64,000 nucleotides of DNA from Chryseobacterium sp. SNU WT5 (GCF_007362475.1 NZ_CP041687.1:1860001-1924000), one strand, 5' to 3'; shown: positions 52,048 through 63,163, counted from the stretch's first letter. Translations and numbers: made by a program. The notes: generated by a model from the sequence alone, not told the origin.

Positions 52048-54393
52048 ATGGATAGAAAAACCTTTTTGGAGAAGTCTGCTATGCTTATGGCAGGTTTAGG
52101 AACTGCGGGAGTTCTGCATCCCTCCATTTTGAATGCTTTCAAGATTGAACCTGCCGGCAATAGTTTTTATGATGCTGAACACGTTGTTATTCTCACGCAG
52201 GAAAATAGATCCTTTGACCATGCTTTCGGAAGTATGAAAGGGGTTCGTGGTTTTTTGGATCAGCGAGCCTTCATAAAACCTGATGGGAAGAGCGTTTTCT
52301 TCCAGCAGAAAAAAGGGAAATATGCAATTCCTACCAGACTCGATATTAAAAATACAAAAGCAACATGGATGAGTGCTTTACCTCATTCTTGGCGAGACCA
52401 AATAGAGGCATTCAATGGTGGTAAATATGATCAATGGATAGAAGCAAAAGCTTCGGGTCGAAAAGAATATGCAGAAATGCCATTGACAATGGGCTATTAT
52501 ACACGAGAGGATCTGCCTTTTTATTATCAATTAGCGGATGCTTTTACCATCGCAGATCATTATTTCTGCTCTTCACTCACTGGCACTACACCTAATCGGC
52601 TCTTTCATTGGTCAGGTACTATTAGAAAATCGAAAGAAGGTAGTGTAAAAGCAAATGTTTACAATGGTCATATTAATTATGACAAACAAAATCAGGCGAC
52701 CTGGGAAACTTTTCCGGAACTTTTAGAAAAGAATGAGGTAAGTTGGAAGATTTATCAAAATGATATTAGTCTGCCGAAAGGAATGACGGGCGAACAAGAC
52801 GCCTGGCTGAGTAATTTCACCGATAATCCGTTGGAATGGTTCGTACAATATCGTGTTCGGTTTTCGCCAGGGTATTACCATTATATTCCCTCGCTCATTC
52901 AACAATTCGAGAAAGAACTTGCTGAAAACCCTAAAAAAGCAGTTCAATTAAATGCGATCATTGATGATCTCAAAAAAGATATAGAAAATTACAAACCAGA
53001 GGATTTTAATAATTTAAATAGTTTTGAGCAAAACATTCATCAAAAAGCTTTTTCTACAAATATCAATGATCCGGATTTCTGGAAGCTTGATGAAAGTACG
53101 GATAGCAACGGAAATAGATTAGTGGTGCCGAAAGGTGATGTCCTTTACCAATTTAGAAAAGATACAGAAGAAGGAACGCTTCCATTGGTGTCGTGGGTTA
53201 TTGCTCCCGAACGTTTTTCCGATCATCCAGGATCTCCGTGGTACGGTGCCTGGTTTATTTCTGAAATGATGAATATTCTCACGAAAGATCCTGAAGTTTG
53301 GAAAAAAACAATTTTCATTATTAATTATGATGAAAATGATGGATACTTCGATCACGTCATCCCTTTCACACCTCCTAATAATCCTTCACAACCAGTCGAT
53401 TATAATGGTGAAAGTGGCGCGGAGTTTATCCATAACTCTCAAAAGTATATGCAAACTGATGGACTTCAAGAAAAAGATCTGGTAGAAGGACCAATTGGAT
53501 TAGGCTACCGGGTTCCATTAATTGTAGCATCACCTTGGACAAGAGGAGGTTATGTGAATTCTGAAGTGTTTGATCATACGTCGGTAATCCAATTTTTAGA
53601 AAAGTTTATTGAGAAGAAATTTAAGAAAGACGTACGCATAGACAACATCAGTGACTGGCGCCGTGCAATCTGTGGTGATCTCACTTCCATATTTAACCAC
53701 TCTGGTGAGAAAAGCCCCGTAATTGATTTTGTGGATCAACGTCATTGCGCTTCACAGATCAACGCTGCGAAAGATAAACCTGTACCAGATTTTAAATATT
53801 TTAATAAAGAAGAAATTGCCGGTGATTTATTGGAAATTCAAGAACGAGGGATAAAGAAATCCAATTCACTGCCCTATAATTTTCTGGTTAATCTCACAGA
53901 AAGCGGTATTGTAATGGAGAATACAATAAAAAAAGGAGTTCCATTGCAGGTTTTTGATCGTTCTAAACTGAAAGAAGCAGTAGGATTTTATTTCCCGTAT
54001 GCATTATTTGGTAAACAGAAACTGACTCATTCAATCGTTGGAGCTTGTGATTATGAAGTTTTTGGTCCTAATGGATTCTACCGTTCTTTTGAAGGGGAGT
54101 TTGAAGATATTAAGAAGAGGCTTCAGGTAAAATTACTTACAGATGAAGAACGTAAAGTTTTCTTGGTGTTTTCTCTTAAAGGTTCAAAAGATCAAAAGAT
54201 AGAGATTCACGATCATTACACTGGAGGCAAACAGGAAATTTTAGTTTCCAAAAATGAAAAAGTGATTCGTATAGAAACGCCTGAGCAATCTGGCTGGTAT
54301 GATCTTGAAATAAAAACGCAAGATTTTAGATGGCGCTTTGCAGGTCGTGGTGAGAATGGTAAAGAAAGTATCTCCGATCCTCATTGGGCATAA
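52048..54393 (+). CDS. plcC: phosphocholine-specific phospholipase C
   Basis: A 781-aa enzyme of the bacterial non-haemolytic phospholipase C (phosphoesterase) family. It begins with a signal containing RKTFLEKSAMLMAGLGTAGVL; the usual twin Arg is incomplete. Family motifs are HVVILTQENRSFDHAFGSMKGVRGF, FTIADHYFCSSLTGTTPNRLFHWSG and FIINYDENDGYFDHV, which hold the metal and substrate residues. Two C-terminal DUF756-like beta domains follow. It should release phosphocholine from phosphatidylcholine or sphingomyelin, feeding the SusC/SusD pair upstream. Confidence 0.9.
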   Translation: MDRKTFLEKSAMLMAGLGTAGVLHPSILNAFKIEPAGNSFYDAEHVVILTQENRSFDHAFGSMKGVRGFLDQRAFIKPDGKSVFFQQKKGKYAIPTRLDIKNTKATWMSALPHSWRDQIEAFNGGKYDQWIEAKASGRKEYAEMPLTMGYYTREDLPFYYQLADAFTIADHYFCSSLTGTTPNRLFHWSGTIRKSKEGSVKANVYNGHINYDKQNQATWETFPELLEKNEVSWKIYQNDISLPKGMTGEQDAWLSNFTDNPLEWFVQYRVRFSPGYYHYIPSLIQQFEKELAENPKKAVQLNAIIDDLKKDIENYKPEDFNNLNSFEQNIHQKAFSTNINDPDFWKLDESTDSNGNRLVVPKGDVLYQFRKDTEEGTLPLVSWVIAPERFSDHPGSPWYGAWFISEMMNILTKDPEVWKKTIFIINYDENDGYFDHVIPFTPPNNPSQPVDYNGESGAEFIHNSQKYMQTDGLQEKDLVEGPIGLGYRVPLIVASPWTRGGYVNSEVFDHTSVIQFLEKFIEKKFKKDVRIDNISDWRRAICGDLTSIFNHSGEKSPVIDFVDQRHCASQINAAKDKPVPDFKYFNKEEIAGDLLEIQERGIKKSNSLPYNFLVNLTESGIVMENTIKKGVPLQVFDRSKLKEAVGFYFPYALFGKQKLTHSIVGACDYEVFGPNGFYRSFEGEFEDIKKRLQVKLLTDEERKVFLVFSLKGSKDQKIEIHDHYTGGKQEILVSKNEKVIRIETPEQSGWYDLEIKTQDFRWRFAGRGENGKESISDPHWA

Positions 54394-54482
54394 TTACAGT
54401 TGAATTATTAAAAAGAATTAGGAACTACATTCTATTTTTAAGTGTCGAGGTTAAATCGTTTATTCTGATTTCATCTCGGCAC

Positions 54483-55400
54483 TTATTTTTTTTCAGCCAA
54501 AGATTCCTGATATAATTTTTCTCCACTCCATTTCGCATGTTTCGAGGGAGTTATATTAAAACCTTTCTTTTTGGAATATACCTTGGTGAATTCTGCGCCA
54601 AAGAAAATAAGCATACAGGAATAGTTAATCCACATCATTACTAAAATGATCGTTCCAGCTTTTCCAAAGGCTGAGGTAGGTTTTAATTCTGCGAAATAGA
54701 GACTTAATAATAGTTTGCCAACATTAAACAAAATTGCCGTCAGGAATGCGCCGGTCCAAACTGCTTTCCACCGAATTTCAACATCGGGCAATACTTTAAA
54801 CATAAAGGCGAAAAGTAAGACGACAATCGCGAACCCAACACCGTAATTCACGACCTCCATTAAGATGTACGTTTCTACGCCTAAACTGTACATGATAAAA
54901 TTATTGAGCAAACTGATGGCAGAAGAAAGCACCATGGTGATCATCAATAAAAATCCAATCACCAGAATCATCCCGAGAGAGTTAGCGCGATCTAAAAGAA
55001 ACTTGAGGATGGCTTGTTTTGGTGCAGGTTCAACGTCCCATAATTTATTTAAGGATTTTTGCAATTGGAAAAAAATAGTGGTAGCACCGAAAACCAGGGA
55101 AAAGACACCGACCGTTTTCATGAAAATATTTTCCCTGTCGATTAAGGCGCTCGCAATTAATTCCTGAATACTGGAGGCTACATCGTCTCCCATCATGCTG
55201 CCGATTTGCTCAGTAATCTGTCCCCGGATTGCTTCTTGCCCGAAAAAATGTCCTGCGATCCAGATAATAATAATCAATAAACCAGGAATTGCGAAGATGG
55301 CATAATAGGCCAAACTAGCAGAATCGCGCGTAGCATCAGAGTTCACCCATTCGGTAGCTGTTTCTTTTAAAGTTTCCCAGTAAAATTTTATCTTTTTCAT
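54483..55400 (-). CDS. YihY/BrkB-family inner-membrane protein
   Basis: A 305-aa protein with six hydrophobic segments and the family signatures DSASLAYYAIFAIPGLL near the start and KAVWTGAFLTAILFNVGKLLLSLYF in the fifth-sixth region. Function is not established; a transporter role has been proposed for the family. It ends the set tamB-tamL-yihY, all on the minus strand, with 16 bp between it and tamL. Confidence 0.88.
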   Translation of the reverse strand: MKKIKFYWETLKETATEWVNSDATRDSASLAYYAIFAIPGLLIIIIWIAGHFFGQEAIRGQITEQIGSMMGDDVASSIQELIASALIDRENIFMKTVGVFSLVFGATTIFFQLQKSLNKLWDVEPAPKQAILKFLLDRANSLGMILVIGFLLMITMVLSSAISLLNNFIMYSLGVETYILMEVVNYGVGFAIVVLLFAFMFKVLPDVEIRWKAVWTGAFLTAILFNVGKLLLSLYFAELKPTSAFGKAGTIILVMMWINYSCMLIFFGAEFTKVYSKKKGFNITPSKHAKWSGEKLYQESLAEKK

Positions 55401-55416
55401 TTTCCTCTTCTATCAA

Positions 55417-57762
55417 TTAAAACGGATATCCAATCGCAATGTTTAGGATTAAATTATCCTTTCTCCAGGCACCGCTTCCGAAATCAATTTTATCAAAAGT
55501 CCAGCGATTGCCTTCTTCGTAATAAGGAACTCTAAGTGGCACCGCAAGATCAAGTCTTAAGATAAGAATTGAAAAATCCAATCGAAGACCAACTCCAGCT
55601 CCAACTGCAATTTCTTTTGCAAAGTCTTTGGAGAACTTTCCGCCTGGTTTTTCAGGATCTTCATTAAGTAGCCAAACATTTCCGGCATCAGCGAAAACTG
55701 CAGCATTCAAAAACTTATAAATATTGGCGCGGTATTCGGCATTCAATTCAAGTTTAATATCTCCCGATTGATCGAAGAAGAAATTTGCTTCTTGATTTCT
55801 AGGATCATAACTTCCCGGTCCTAAAGTTCTGGCACGGAATGCACGGACACTATTGCTTCCACCCACAAAAAACTGTTTAACATAAGGCATCGTCGTCGAG
55901 TTGCCGTATGGCAAACCAACGCCCACAACTGCTCTGGTCGCAATCGTGCTTTTTTCATTCACCTTTCTATAATAACGGAAATCATGTTCCATTTTCGCAT
56001 ATTGGCTGAACGGAATATTGAACAGTTCTTTTTGTTTGCCTGCTTTGGCATCAGCGCCACTCACCAAACCCGTTATGGTTCCTGCTAAATCTACACTTCC
56101 TTTATAATAGAAAGTGTTCTTTTTCGGAAGCATCGTAGTCGTATAGGTATAACTATAAGTCGGTCCGAAAATCAACTGTTTATCTATTACTCGCTGGAGC
56201 GAAGGATTTGCTTCAATACCCTTGTCAACATTTCCCGTGATTTGTTCTAAATATTCATCACTTACATTTTGAGGTTTAACCAAAGTCACCTCAATTACTT
56301 TTAAATCGTGTTCTTTGCGCTCATTTTCCTTCCAAACATAGCCGAAAGAAGTATTGAAATTATGCAACGTGTATAATTTGGTTCGGCTCAAATATTCATA
56401 TCCAAGATTAACGTTGGTTCTTGGAACATAGGCGCTTGAAGAATGAAATTTGAACGGCGCCACAATTCTTGGAATTGAAAGTTGGGCATTGGCTCCAAAA
56501 CGGATAATATTATTCGCATCTTTTGGACCACCAACTTGAATATCGGTCGCGCCATAAATTGAGCCTTTCAATTGTTCTGCACCGCGGAAGAAATTTCGGT
56601 TGGTCCAGTTGAGGTTGACTTCTCCACCAGTATAGTTCGCTGAATTGGTTTTTCCTAAAGTTTCCAAACGTAGAGATTGAAATGGTCTTGGCGTTAAAAG
56701 ATAATATGCATCAAATTTGTGGTTCAAAGAATCTGAAACTACGAATTCGTTTTTTACAAATTTAAAAACACCCAAACTGATAAGTCTGTTCAATGATAAA
56801 TTATGGTCTTTTCTGTTGTAAAGATCTCCACGATTAAAGTAAAGTGTTCGGTCAAAGATCTTTGGTTTAAATTTATTTTCCGGATCGATGATATAGAGAT
56901 CATTGTAGACCTTCACCGAATCCGTTTTGTAGGGAACACCGTATTTTCCCAGTTTCACATCATCAATATTATAATCTGCAAAAACGATGGTTTTATTAAT
57001 AGTAAATTGATCTTTTGCAATTTCTGGCGTGTTCTTTTTCAGTTTGACGAAAAGTTCAACTTTTGGTTCTTTCATTACCGTACTGTCCGCTTGAACAATA
57101 ATATTATCAGGACTGAAATAATAGAAACCTCGATTTTTTAAGTGTTCATCAATTCTTTGTCTTTCGGCTTTTATCACATCTAAATCAAAATGACTTCCAA
57201 CTTTTAAGAAGGTTTTGTCTTTAATCGATTGAATCTCAGAATTGATAACGGTTGAATCTTCAGGGAAATTTACTTGACTAATTAAATATCTTGCTCCAGG
57301 TCGCACTTTGTAGATGACTTGCGCTTTTTTATTTTTAGCAATCGTGTCAGATGACGCTTTAGCATTAAAGAAACCTTTGTTCTCAGAATAATTAACGATA
57401 ATCTTTTTATTAAATTCCCGATCTACGTCACCTAATAAAACCGGTTTTTCACCAATTTTATATTTCAGCCAATAGCGAAGTCCTTTTTGCTTTTTTGGTT
57501 CTTTGGTAATATTATAAATATAAAGTCGAGGTCTTAATCCTAAAAAAGAAGAGTTTGGTTTTGGCCTTAATTGATCTTGAAGTGCTTCTTTTAAATTAGA
57601 TTTCTCTTTTTTCGAAAGCGTATCATTTTTAATATTAATTTTTGCACCAGTGTAAAGCATCTGATTTTCTTGTAGGAACTTGGTATTGCTACAAGACGAA
57701 ATTACAATCGCAAAAGATAATAGTGTTGCTATTTTAAAGGAGTATGTTTTCAATTTTATCAT
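55417..57762 (-). CDS. tamL: TamL: BamA/TamA-type outer-membrane protein with lipid anchor
   Basis: A 781-aa Omp85-family protein. The N-terminus is a lipoprotein signal (FAIVISSCSNTKF), the hallmark of the Bacteroidota TamA variant TamL. POTRA domains span about 40-370, the barrel 380-781, and the last residues IAIGYPF end in Phe as outer-membrane insertion signals do. It works with TamB in moving proteins or lipids to the outer membrane. Its ATG shares a base with the stop of tamB (57762), indicating translational coupling. Confidence 0.88.
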   Translation of the reverse strand: MIKLKTYSFKIATLLSFAIVISSCSNTKFLQENQMLYTGAKINIKNDTLSKKEKSNLKEALQDQLRPKPNSSFLGLRPRLYIYNITKEPKKQKGLRYWLKYKIGEKPVLLGDVDREFNKKIIVNYSENKGFFNAKASSDTIAKNKKAQVIYKVRPGARYLISQVNFPEDSTVINSEIQSIKDKTFLKVGSHFDLDVIKAERQRIDEHLKNRGFYYFSPDNIIVQADSTVMKEPKVELFVKLKKNTPEIAKDQFTINKTIVFADYNIDDVKLGKYGVPYKTDSVKVYNDLYIIDPENKFKPKIFDRTLYFNRGDLYNRKDHNLSLNRLISLGVFKFVKNEFVVSDSLNHKFDAYYLLTPRPFQSLRLETLGKTNSANYTGGEVNLNWTNRNFFRGAEQLKGSIYGATDIQVGGPKDANNIIRFGANAQLSIPRIVAPFKFHSSSAYVPRTNVNLGYEYLSRTKLYTLHNFNTSFGYVWKENERKEHDLKVIEVTLVKPQNVSDEYLEQITGNVDKGIEANPSLQRVIDKQLIFGPTYSYTYTTTMLPKKNTFYYKGSVDLAGTITGLVSGADAKAGKQKELFNIPFSQYAKMEHDFRYYRKVNEKSTIATRAVVGVGLPYGNSTTMPYVKQFFVGGSNSVRAFRARTLGPGSYDPRNQEANFFFDQSGDIKLELNAEYRANIYKFLNAAVFADAGNVWLLNEDPEKPGGKFSKDFAKEIAVGAGVGLRLDFSILILRLDLAVPLRVPYYEEGNRWTFDKIDFGSGAWRKDNLILNIAIGYPF

Positions 57763-60700
57763 TATTTTGAAGACGTATTTTGTTTTCTAATTTCTTTATT
57801 CTTTTTTGATTTTTCAAAAATCTCCCGGAATTTATCGTAATCCAAAGTGATAATGAATCCAATTCCGGTTTCGATAATCTGACCTTGCAGTGCAACCTGA
57901 TAATCATTTTTACGATAAGCACGCAACATATATCTGCCGTCTTTTGACAAACTGTAATCCAAAGTAATATCGCCAGCAATATTGGTCATCTGCTCCTTTT
58001 CACGAGCATCTCCTTCCAAGGCAAAATTATTTCCAACCGTCACTTTTAAACGGTCATCGAATAATCTTTTACTCAAACCAATATTCAAATCAGTTCTTTC
58101 ATTTTTATTTCCAGTCGAATAATCTTCAGTTGATTCTAAGTCGAAATTGAGTTCAACGCCACCGATTAAGTCTTTTGCCAGATTATTCAATTGTTCTGAT
58201 AAAATTCGACTCACAGATTGTTTCGCCAAAGTAGAAGCAGATAATCCAGTTTCACTTTGGAAAGGATTTTCGCCAATAAATCTGTTTAGCAATAACAAAG
58301 CAAAAACCTGTTTGTTCATTTCAGATTCGTCCCGTCGCAGTTGATCGAGCTTGGCCGTTGTATTATCGATGACTTCTGCCGATACAGAATTGTTTTCCTT
58401 GGAAGTCGTAATGTCGAATGTAATAATCGGCTTCATCAGTTCGCCTTTCATCATTAATAAAGTGTTGAAAGGAATTCTTTGTTTGTATTGATTCAACTGA
58501 TTTCCAGAAACGCCCGTTAATTGTTGCTGCAATAAATCGAGTGGCGCCGCATCGGTTTTATAAACTGCCGTAATATCTAAATTCGCTGTCATCGGTTCGC
58601 CAGTCCAGGTGATCGTACTTCCTTTTTCAATCTCAAATTTTCTTTTTAGTAAACTCACCGACATTTCATAAGCTCCTTTTTCAACCTGATAAACTCCGAC
58701 TAAAGTTGTTTTTCCCGATGGATCAATTCCACCTGTTAATTGTGCTTCTCCTTGAAGTTTTACAAAATCGCCGTTGGCTTTATCGATAATTAAAGAAATT
58801 TTTGCTTCTTTATTTACTTCAATATTCACGTTAACATCCATTCCTTTAATCTGGCTTTGGTCTGTCAATGAATCTGCTTTTACGGTTTTCTGTAGCGCAA
58901 TTTGATCTTGATCGATAAATTCTACAATTCCTTCTCTATCCTCTAAAGAAGGTGAAGATTGCGGTAAAACAAATGTAAAATCTGTTTTATCGGTTACAGC
59001 TAAATTTCCATCAACTTGTGGTAAATCTAAATCTCCGCGAATTTTCAGGTCTGCATCAATCGCCAAAACACCGTACATTATTTTGTCATTCTCTTTTTCA
59101 GAATCTACGACTTTGAAATTTTTCGCATTCACATCTAAGTTAAAGGCGAAATCTTTATACGTTTTGGTAAGTACCGATCCGTCAATCACAATCGCATTTC
59201 CGGATTCATCTTTAATTTTAAAATCATTGAAATCGATTCCACGGTTGGTAAATCTTATTTCATCATTGATATGTTTAAAGCTGCTTCCTAATTGAGTTAT
59301 TCCTAAACCTACATCATTAAATTTAATTCCACCCAAAACATTTGGCGCATCAGTTTTTCCGCTAATTTTCAAATTTCCGGAGAGAAAGCCTTCTGCATTT
59401 TCGATGGCATTCATAGATAATCCTTGAACCGTTTTCATTTGAAGTTGCTTCATGTTGAGGTTCATATCCAAACCACTTGATTTAGTATTGAATGTTCCGC
59501 CCAATTTCACATCATTGTCAAAACCAGAAAGTGCGATGTCTGCACGAATTAAATCTGCACTTTGATTACTTGCTTTTATATCTAAATTCCCAACCGGACT
59601 GCCGTAAACAAATAGATCGGTCACATCAATATCCGAGGTAAACGTCATATTGTTTTTCAAATCCCGAAGTTGCGCCGTTCCATTAATATTTCCTTTTGCC
59701 AAAAGCGAATCTTTTTTAATAAGCTCAGTAATGGTTTCAATTTTGAAATTTTTAAGGTCAATATTGAGCGGACTGTTCGGAACATTGGTTTCCGATTGCA
59801 CACGAATTTCACTTCCGTTATTTGAAATTGCAAAACTGTTGGCTAAAATTCCGCCGCTGCTTATTTGTAAATAATTCTCTGGCGAAACTTGCCAATTGTC
59901 GTAGTTCAGTGTTAAACCATTAGGATTCAACGTGATTTTCGTCAAATCACCGATTTTCTCCACATTTCCAGCAACTAAAAATTGAGTTGTATCTTTTCCA
60001 TCTTTCGTGGAAGCGTTGTACGTGATAAGGTTATCTTTAACATCGCCATTCAAACTCACTTTCTGAAGCGCCATACTTTCATTTTTAAACTCCGCCAGTT
60101 TTACATCGTAAACTAAAGCATCATTCAAATTGTTGATTGATAAAGTACCGCCACTGATTTTGTTGGCACCATAAGTCACTTGCGGAATTTGTCCGTTAAT
60201 TTCTAGCTTTCGAGAGTCGGCATCATAATTTCCGACCAAAGTGATGGGTTCAAATTCTGTTAATTCAGGAACAAATTTTCTGAGGAGATTATCATCTTTA
60301 ATTTTTGCATTAAAAGTGAAAAATTGATTCGCATCTATTTTCGCGATTTTCGTTCCTGGTTTTTGATACTGATAGTATTGATTAATGGTATTTTGAAGTG
60401 AACCTAGAATCTGAGTCAACTTATATTTTCCATGTAAGTCGATATCTGCAATTTGGGATTTCAAAGTAATTCGATTGCTGTCTGCGGTTGAAACTGCGTT
60501 TAGAAAAACTTCCTGCAAAGGAAAAACATCTTTCGTATCAGAAATGGCAAAGTTTTTTAAAGTCAAATAACCGTTGGGTGCATCAGGATTTAAACTGCTA
60601 AAATCACCATCTAAATCACCTGCAAGAATCATTTGGTCATCATAGAAACCGAGTTTATTCAAATCTAATTTCCGAATCGTTCCGTTCACTTTAATCGATG

Positions 60701-62762
60701 GATCTTTATCAGTAAAACTACCTGAAGCCAGTAATTTTAAATTGGCATTTGGATCTTTTGAATCGAGGTTAATCACATAAGCACCGCGATTTACTTTGCC
60801 GGTCAGTGCCATATTTTGGTAAGTATAACCGTTGTAGGCAACTGATTTTATATTTCCTTTAATATCAGCATTTGCTTTATTAGGATCGAAACTTTGTCCT
60901 TTCACCGCGATTTGTCCGGTAATAGAACCTAAATCTTTATTCTGAATAATCTTGCCGATTTGTAGATTTTGCAAGTTGGCCATAAGATCGTAACGTTCTT
61001 GATCCTTTCGTTTCATATCAACAGACGCCCGAATTCCAGCATTTCCTAAAGTGGAAGTGATTTTCAAATTGGTATTAACAATTTGAGTCGTTCCTTTTGC
61101 TTTTCCTACAATTTTAAAATAAGAAGGAAGGCTAATATTCGTCGGAATTGTATTTTTCGGAACTAAATTATATATGGTTTTCGCTGATGATGAAAGTTCC
61201 CGAACATTTAAATCGTAATAAAGATGATCAGGATCCATCGCATTTTTCACGTTTCCGGAAGCGTGTACTTTTAATTGATCAATTCCTGAAAGTTCCAGAT
61301 TTTGAATTTGTAAATCGTTCACCGTTCCTTTCAATCTTGTATTTACATTTAAAATAGCATTAGGATATTTATTAAACGGCGCGGTATTTCTAAGGGTTGG
61401 AACCAACATTAAAATATCAGAAAAGCCAACTTTAGATTTTTGGATATTGGCGGTGATTTTTACAGCTCCAGGATTTGCAGAAAGTTGTTCAATCGAATTA
61501 TAATTCAAAACCACTTCATCGCGTAAAATCGTTTTTGAAGTTTGTAAATACAAATCTTTCAAATATGCTTGTTGGTCTTCAAATACAAAATCAGTCTCGA
61601 ATTTCTGAATATCCAAACCACGACCTTCTTTGATTTCTGCTGATTTTACCTGACCTGCAAAAGTTCCGTCTTTCATTTTGAAATCAGAAAGTTCCAGATT
61701 CATTTTAGAAAAATTCAGATGATTGAAATCCATCCCACTTCTGGTAGGAGCAATCGCTGTATTATCGTAAACAACTTTTACATCATCCAGAATTAATTTA
61801 TTGAGCAAAAGCGCTAATGAGGTGTCGTTGGAATTTGGAGTTGTTTCCGTTTTCTTTGGATTGGCATTTTGAGCCGGCAGAAATAATTTAGCATTAATGT
61901 CTGCGCCTTTTAGATAAAGATTCTCGACTCCAAAATCACTTTTTTCTAAATCGAGTTTACTGATTTTGGTGCTGAGTTCCTTGAAAATAACTTTAGCAAA
62001 AGTCTTGGTGTTGTCATCACCGTAGTCGATGTTGAAATTGGTGAGTTTAATTTTATTTAAACCTAATTTTAAAGGACTTTGTTTTTGTAGAGAATCTACT
62101 TTTTTTTCCACTTTATCGGTAACTTCTTCAAGCAAATCCTGTTTCAATTTCAAACGCAATCCATCCATATTGATGTCATTCATGGCGTAAGAATTCTTTT
62201 CAAGATCGAAGGTTTTTACCCTGGTGTCAAAAGATTTGAAATAAAGATTGATGTCATTTCGGGATTGATTATCGATAAATGAAATACCGATATCTTTTAA
62301 TTTGATTTTATCTAAAGAAATAATAAATGGTTTCGACGGCGTTTCTTCTTCATCTTTGGTAGCAAAAGCATCTAAAATATAATCGAAATTAAAAGTGCCA
62401 TTTTCATTGCGAATGACATTTGCTTTCACACCTTGCAAATCAACGGAGGTAATGTCAGCCGTGTTATTAAGGAGTTTTGGAATATTTAAACCAACATCTA
62501 ATTTTCTAGCAAAAAGAAGCGTGTCGACTTTCTGACCTTGCAGATAAAGATTTTCCATCACCAAACTATTCGGGAAGCCGACATAAACCCGGTCTAAACT
62601 CACTTTGGTTTTTATCTTTTTTTCGAGATAATTCACCAATTTTCCTTTGGCAAAATTCTGGACAGATGGCAATTGTAAACTTAAAACCAAAACAATCACC
62701 AACACCAATAATGATGCGATGAAGATTCCAGTATATTTTAAAATCTTTTTATAAATATTCAC
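57762..62762 (-). CDS. tamB: TamB: translocation and assembly module protein
   Basis: A 1666-aa protein starting at GTG 62762 (MNIYKKILKYTG). One N-terminal membrane anchor (FIASLLVLVIVLVLSLQ) is followed by a very long, repetitive beta-type periplasmic rod. The C-terminal TamB (DUF490) domain includes FEIEKGSTITWTGEP and TDLNIGLSKRLFDDRLKV near the end. It bridges inner and outer membranes with TamL downstream. Such rods are also linked to phospholipid transport. A -7 box lies just upstream. Confidence 0.88.
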   Translation of the reverse strand: MNIYKKILKYTGIFIASLLVLVIVLVLSLQLPSVQNFAKGKLVNYLEKKIKTKVSLDRVYVGFPNSLVMENLYLQGQKVDTLLFARKLDVGLNIPKLLNNTADITSVDLQGVKANVIRNENGTFNFDYILDAFATKDEEETPSKPFIISLDKIKLKDIGISFIDNQSRNDINLYFKSFDTRVKTFDLEKNSYAMNDINMDGLRLKLKQDLLEEVTDKVEKKVDSLQKQSPLKLGLNKIKLTNFNIDYGDDNTKTFAKVIFKELSTKISKLDLEKSDFGVENLYLKGADINAKLFLPAQNANPKKTETTPNSNDTSLALLLNKLILDDVKVVYDNTAIAPTRSGMDFNHLNFSKMNLELSDFKMKDGTFAGQVKSAEIKEGRGLDIQKFETDFVFEDQQAYLKDLYLQTSKTILRDEVVLNYNSIEQLSANPGAVKITANIQKSKVGFSDILMLVPTLRNTAPFNKYPNAILNVNTRLKGTVNDLQIQNLELSGIDQLKVHASGNVKNAMDPDHLYYDLNVRELSSSAKTIYNLVPKNTIPTNISLPSYFKIVGKAKGTTQIVNTNLKITSTLGNAGIRASVDMKRKDQERYDLMANLQNLQIGKIIQNKDLGSITGQIAVKGQSFDPNKANADIKGNIKSVAYNGYTYQNMALTGKVNRGAYVINLDSKDPNANLKLLASGSFTDKDPSIKVNGTIRKLDLNKLGFYDDQMILAGDLDGDFSSLNPDAPNGYLTLKNFAISDTKDVFPLQEVFLNAVSTADSNRITLKSQIADIDLHGKYKLTQILGSLQNTINQYYQYQKPGTKIAKIDANQFFTFNAKIKDDNLLRKFVPELTEFEPITLVGNYDADSRKLEINGQIPQVTYGANKISGGTLSINNLNDALVYDVKLAEFKNESMALQKVSLNGDVKDNLITYNASTKDGKDTTQFLVAGNVEKIGDLTKITLNPNGLTLNYDNWQVSPENYLQISSGGILANSFAISNNGSEIRVQSETNVPNSPLNIDLKNFKIETITELIKKDSLLAKGNINGTAQLRDLKNNMTFTSDIDVTDLFVYGSPVGNLDIKASNQSADLIRADIALSGFDNDVKLGGTFNTKSSGLDMNLNMKQLQMKTVQGLSMNAIENAEGFLSGNLKISGKTDAPNVLGGIKFNDVGLGITQLGSSFKHINDEIRFTNRGIDFNDFKIKDESGNAIVIDGSVLTKTYKDFAFNLDVNAKNFKVVDSEKENDKIMYGVLAIDADLKIRGDLDLPQVDGNLAVTDKTDFTFVLPQSSPSLEDREGIVEFIDQDQIALQKTVKADSLTDQSQIKGMDVNVNIEVNKEAKISLIIDKANGDFVKLQGEAQLTGGIDPSGKTTLVGVYQVEKGAYEMSVSLLKRKFEIEKGSTITWTGEPMTANLDITAVYKTDAAPLDLLQQQLTGVSGNQLNQYKQRIPFNTLLMMKGELMKPIITFDITTSKENNSVSAEVIDNTTAKLDQLRRDESEMNKQVFALLLLNRFIGENPFQSETGLSASTLAKQSVSRILSEQLNNLAKDLIGGVELNFDLESTEDYSTGNKNERTDLNIGLSKRLFDDRLKVTVGNNFALEGDAREKEQMTNIAGDITLDYSLSKDGRYMLRAYRKNDYQVALQGQIIETGIGFIITLDYDKFREIFEKSKKNKEIRKQNTSSK

Positions 62763-62790
62763 AAGGGTAAATTAGAATTTGACAGTAATG

Positions 62791-62798
62791 CAAAAATA
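62791..62798 (-). promoter_or_regulatory. -7 promoter box of the tamB-tamL-yihY operon
   Basis: TATTTTTG on the minus strand matches TAnnTTTG, about 29 bases before the GTG start of tamB. The remainder of 62763-63142 is AT-rich and shows no gene. Confidence 0.45.
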
Positions 62799-63142
62799 CA
62801 TTTTCTTTATTACAGCGTCTTTAAAAACTATTTTTTAACAGGCTGAAACTTGTATTTTGAAACAAATTGATTTCACATCAATTTTTATTCCTAAAATCTA
62901 CTAATGAAAAGAAAGACATTGCTTTATAAAAGAACAACTTAATAATTCTAATATTGTTTATATTAAACTATTATTTCTTTGTAAAAAGAGAGTTAAATTG
63001 CAATAAGTACAAAGGTTTAATTTTTCAGACTACATTTCCGGAAACGTTTTGGTGGAAACAATGGTTTTGCTATAAAAAATCAAATTTTGCAAAAGATGTA
63101 GGATATTGGATTCTATTTTAAAGCTTTTTTTAACTAAAGCCA

Positions 63143-63150
63143 TATATTTG
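63143..63150 (+). promoter_or_regulatory. -7 promoter box of aroQ
   Basis: TATATTTG matches TAnnTTTG and lies 13 bases before the aroQ ATG. The likely transcript has a very short leader. Confidence 0.5.
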
Positions 63151-63163
63151 TAAAAATTTGAGC

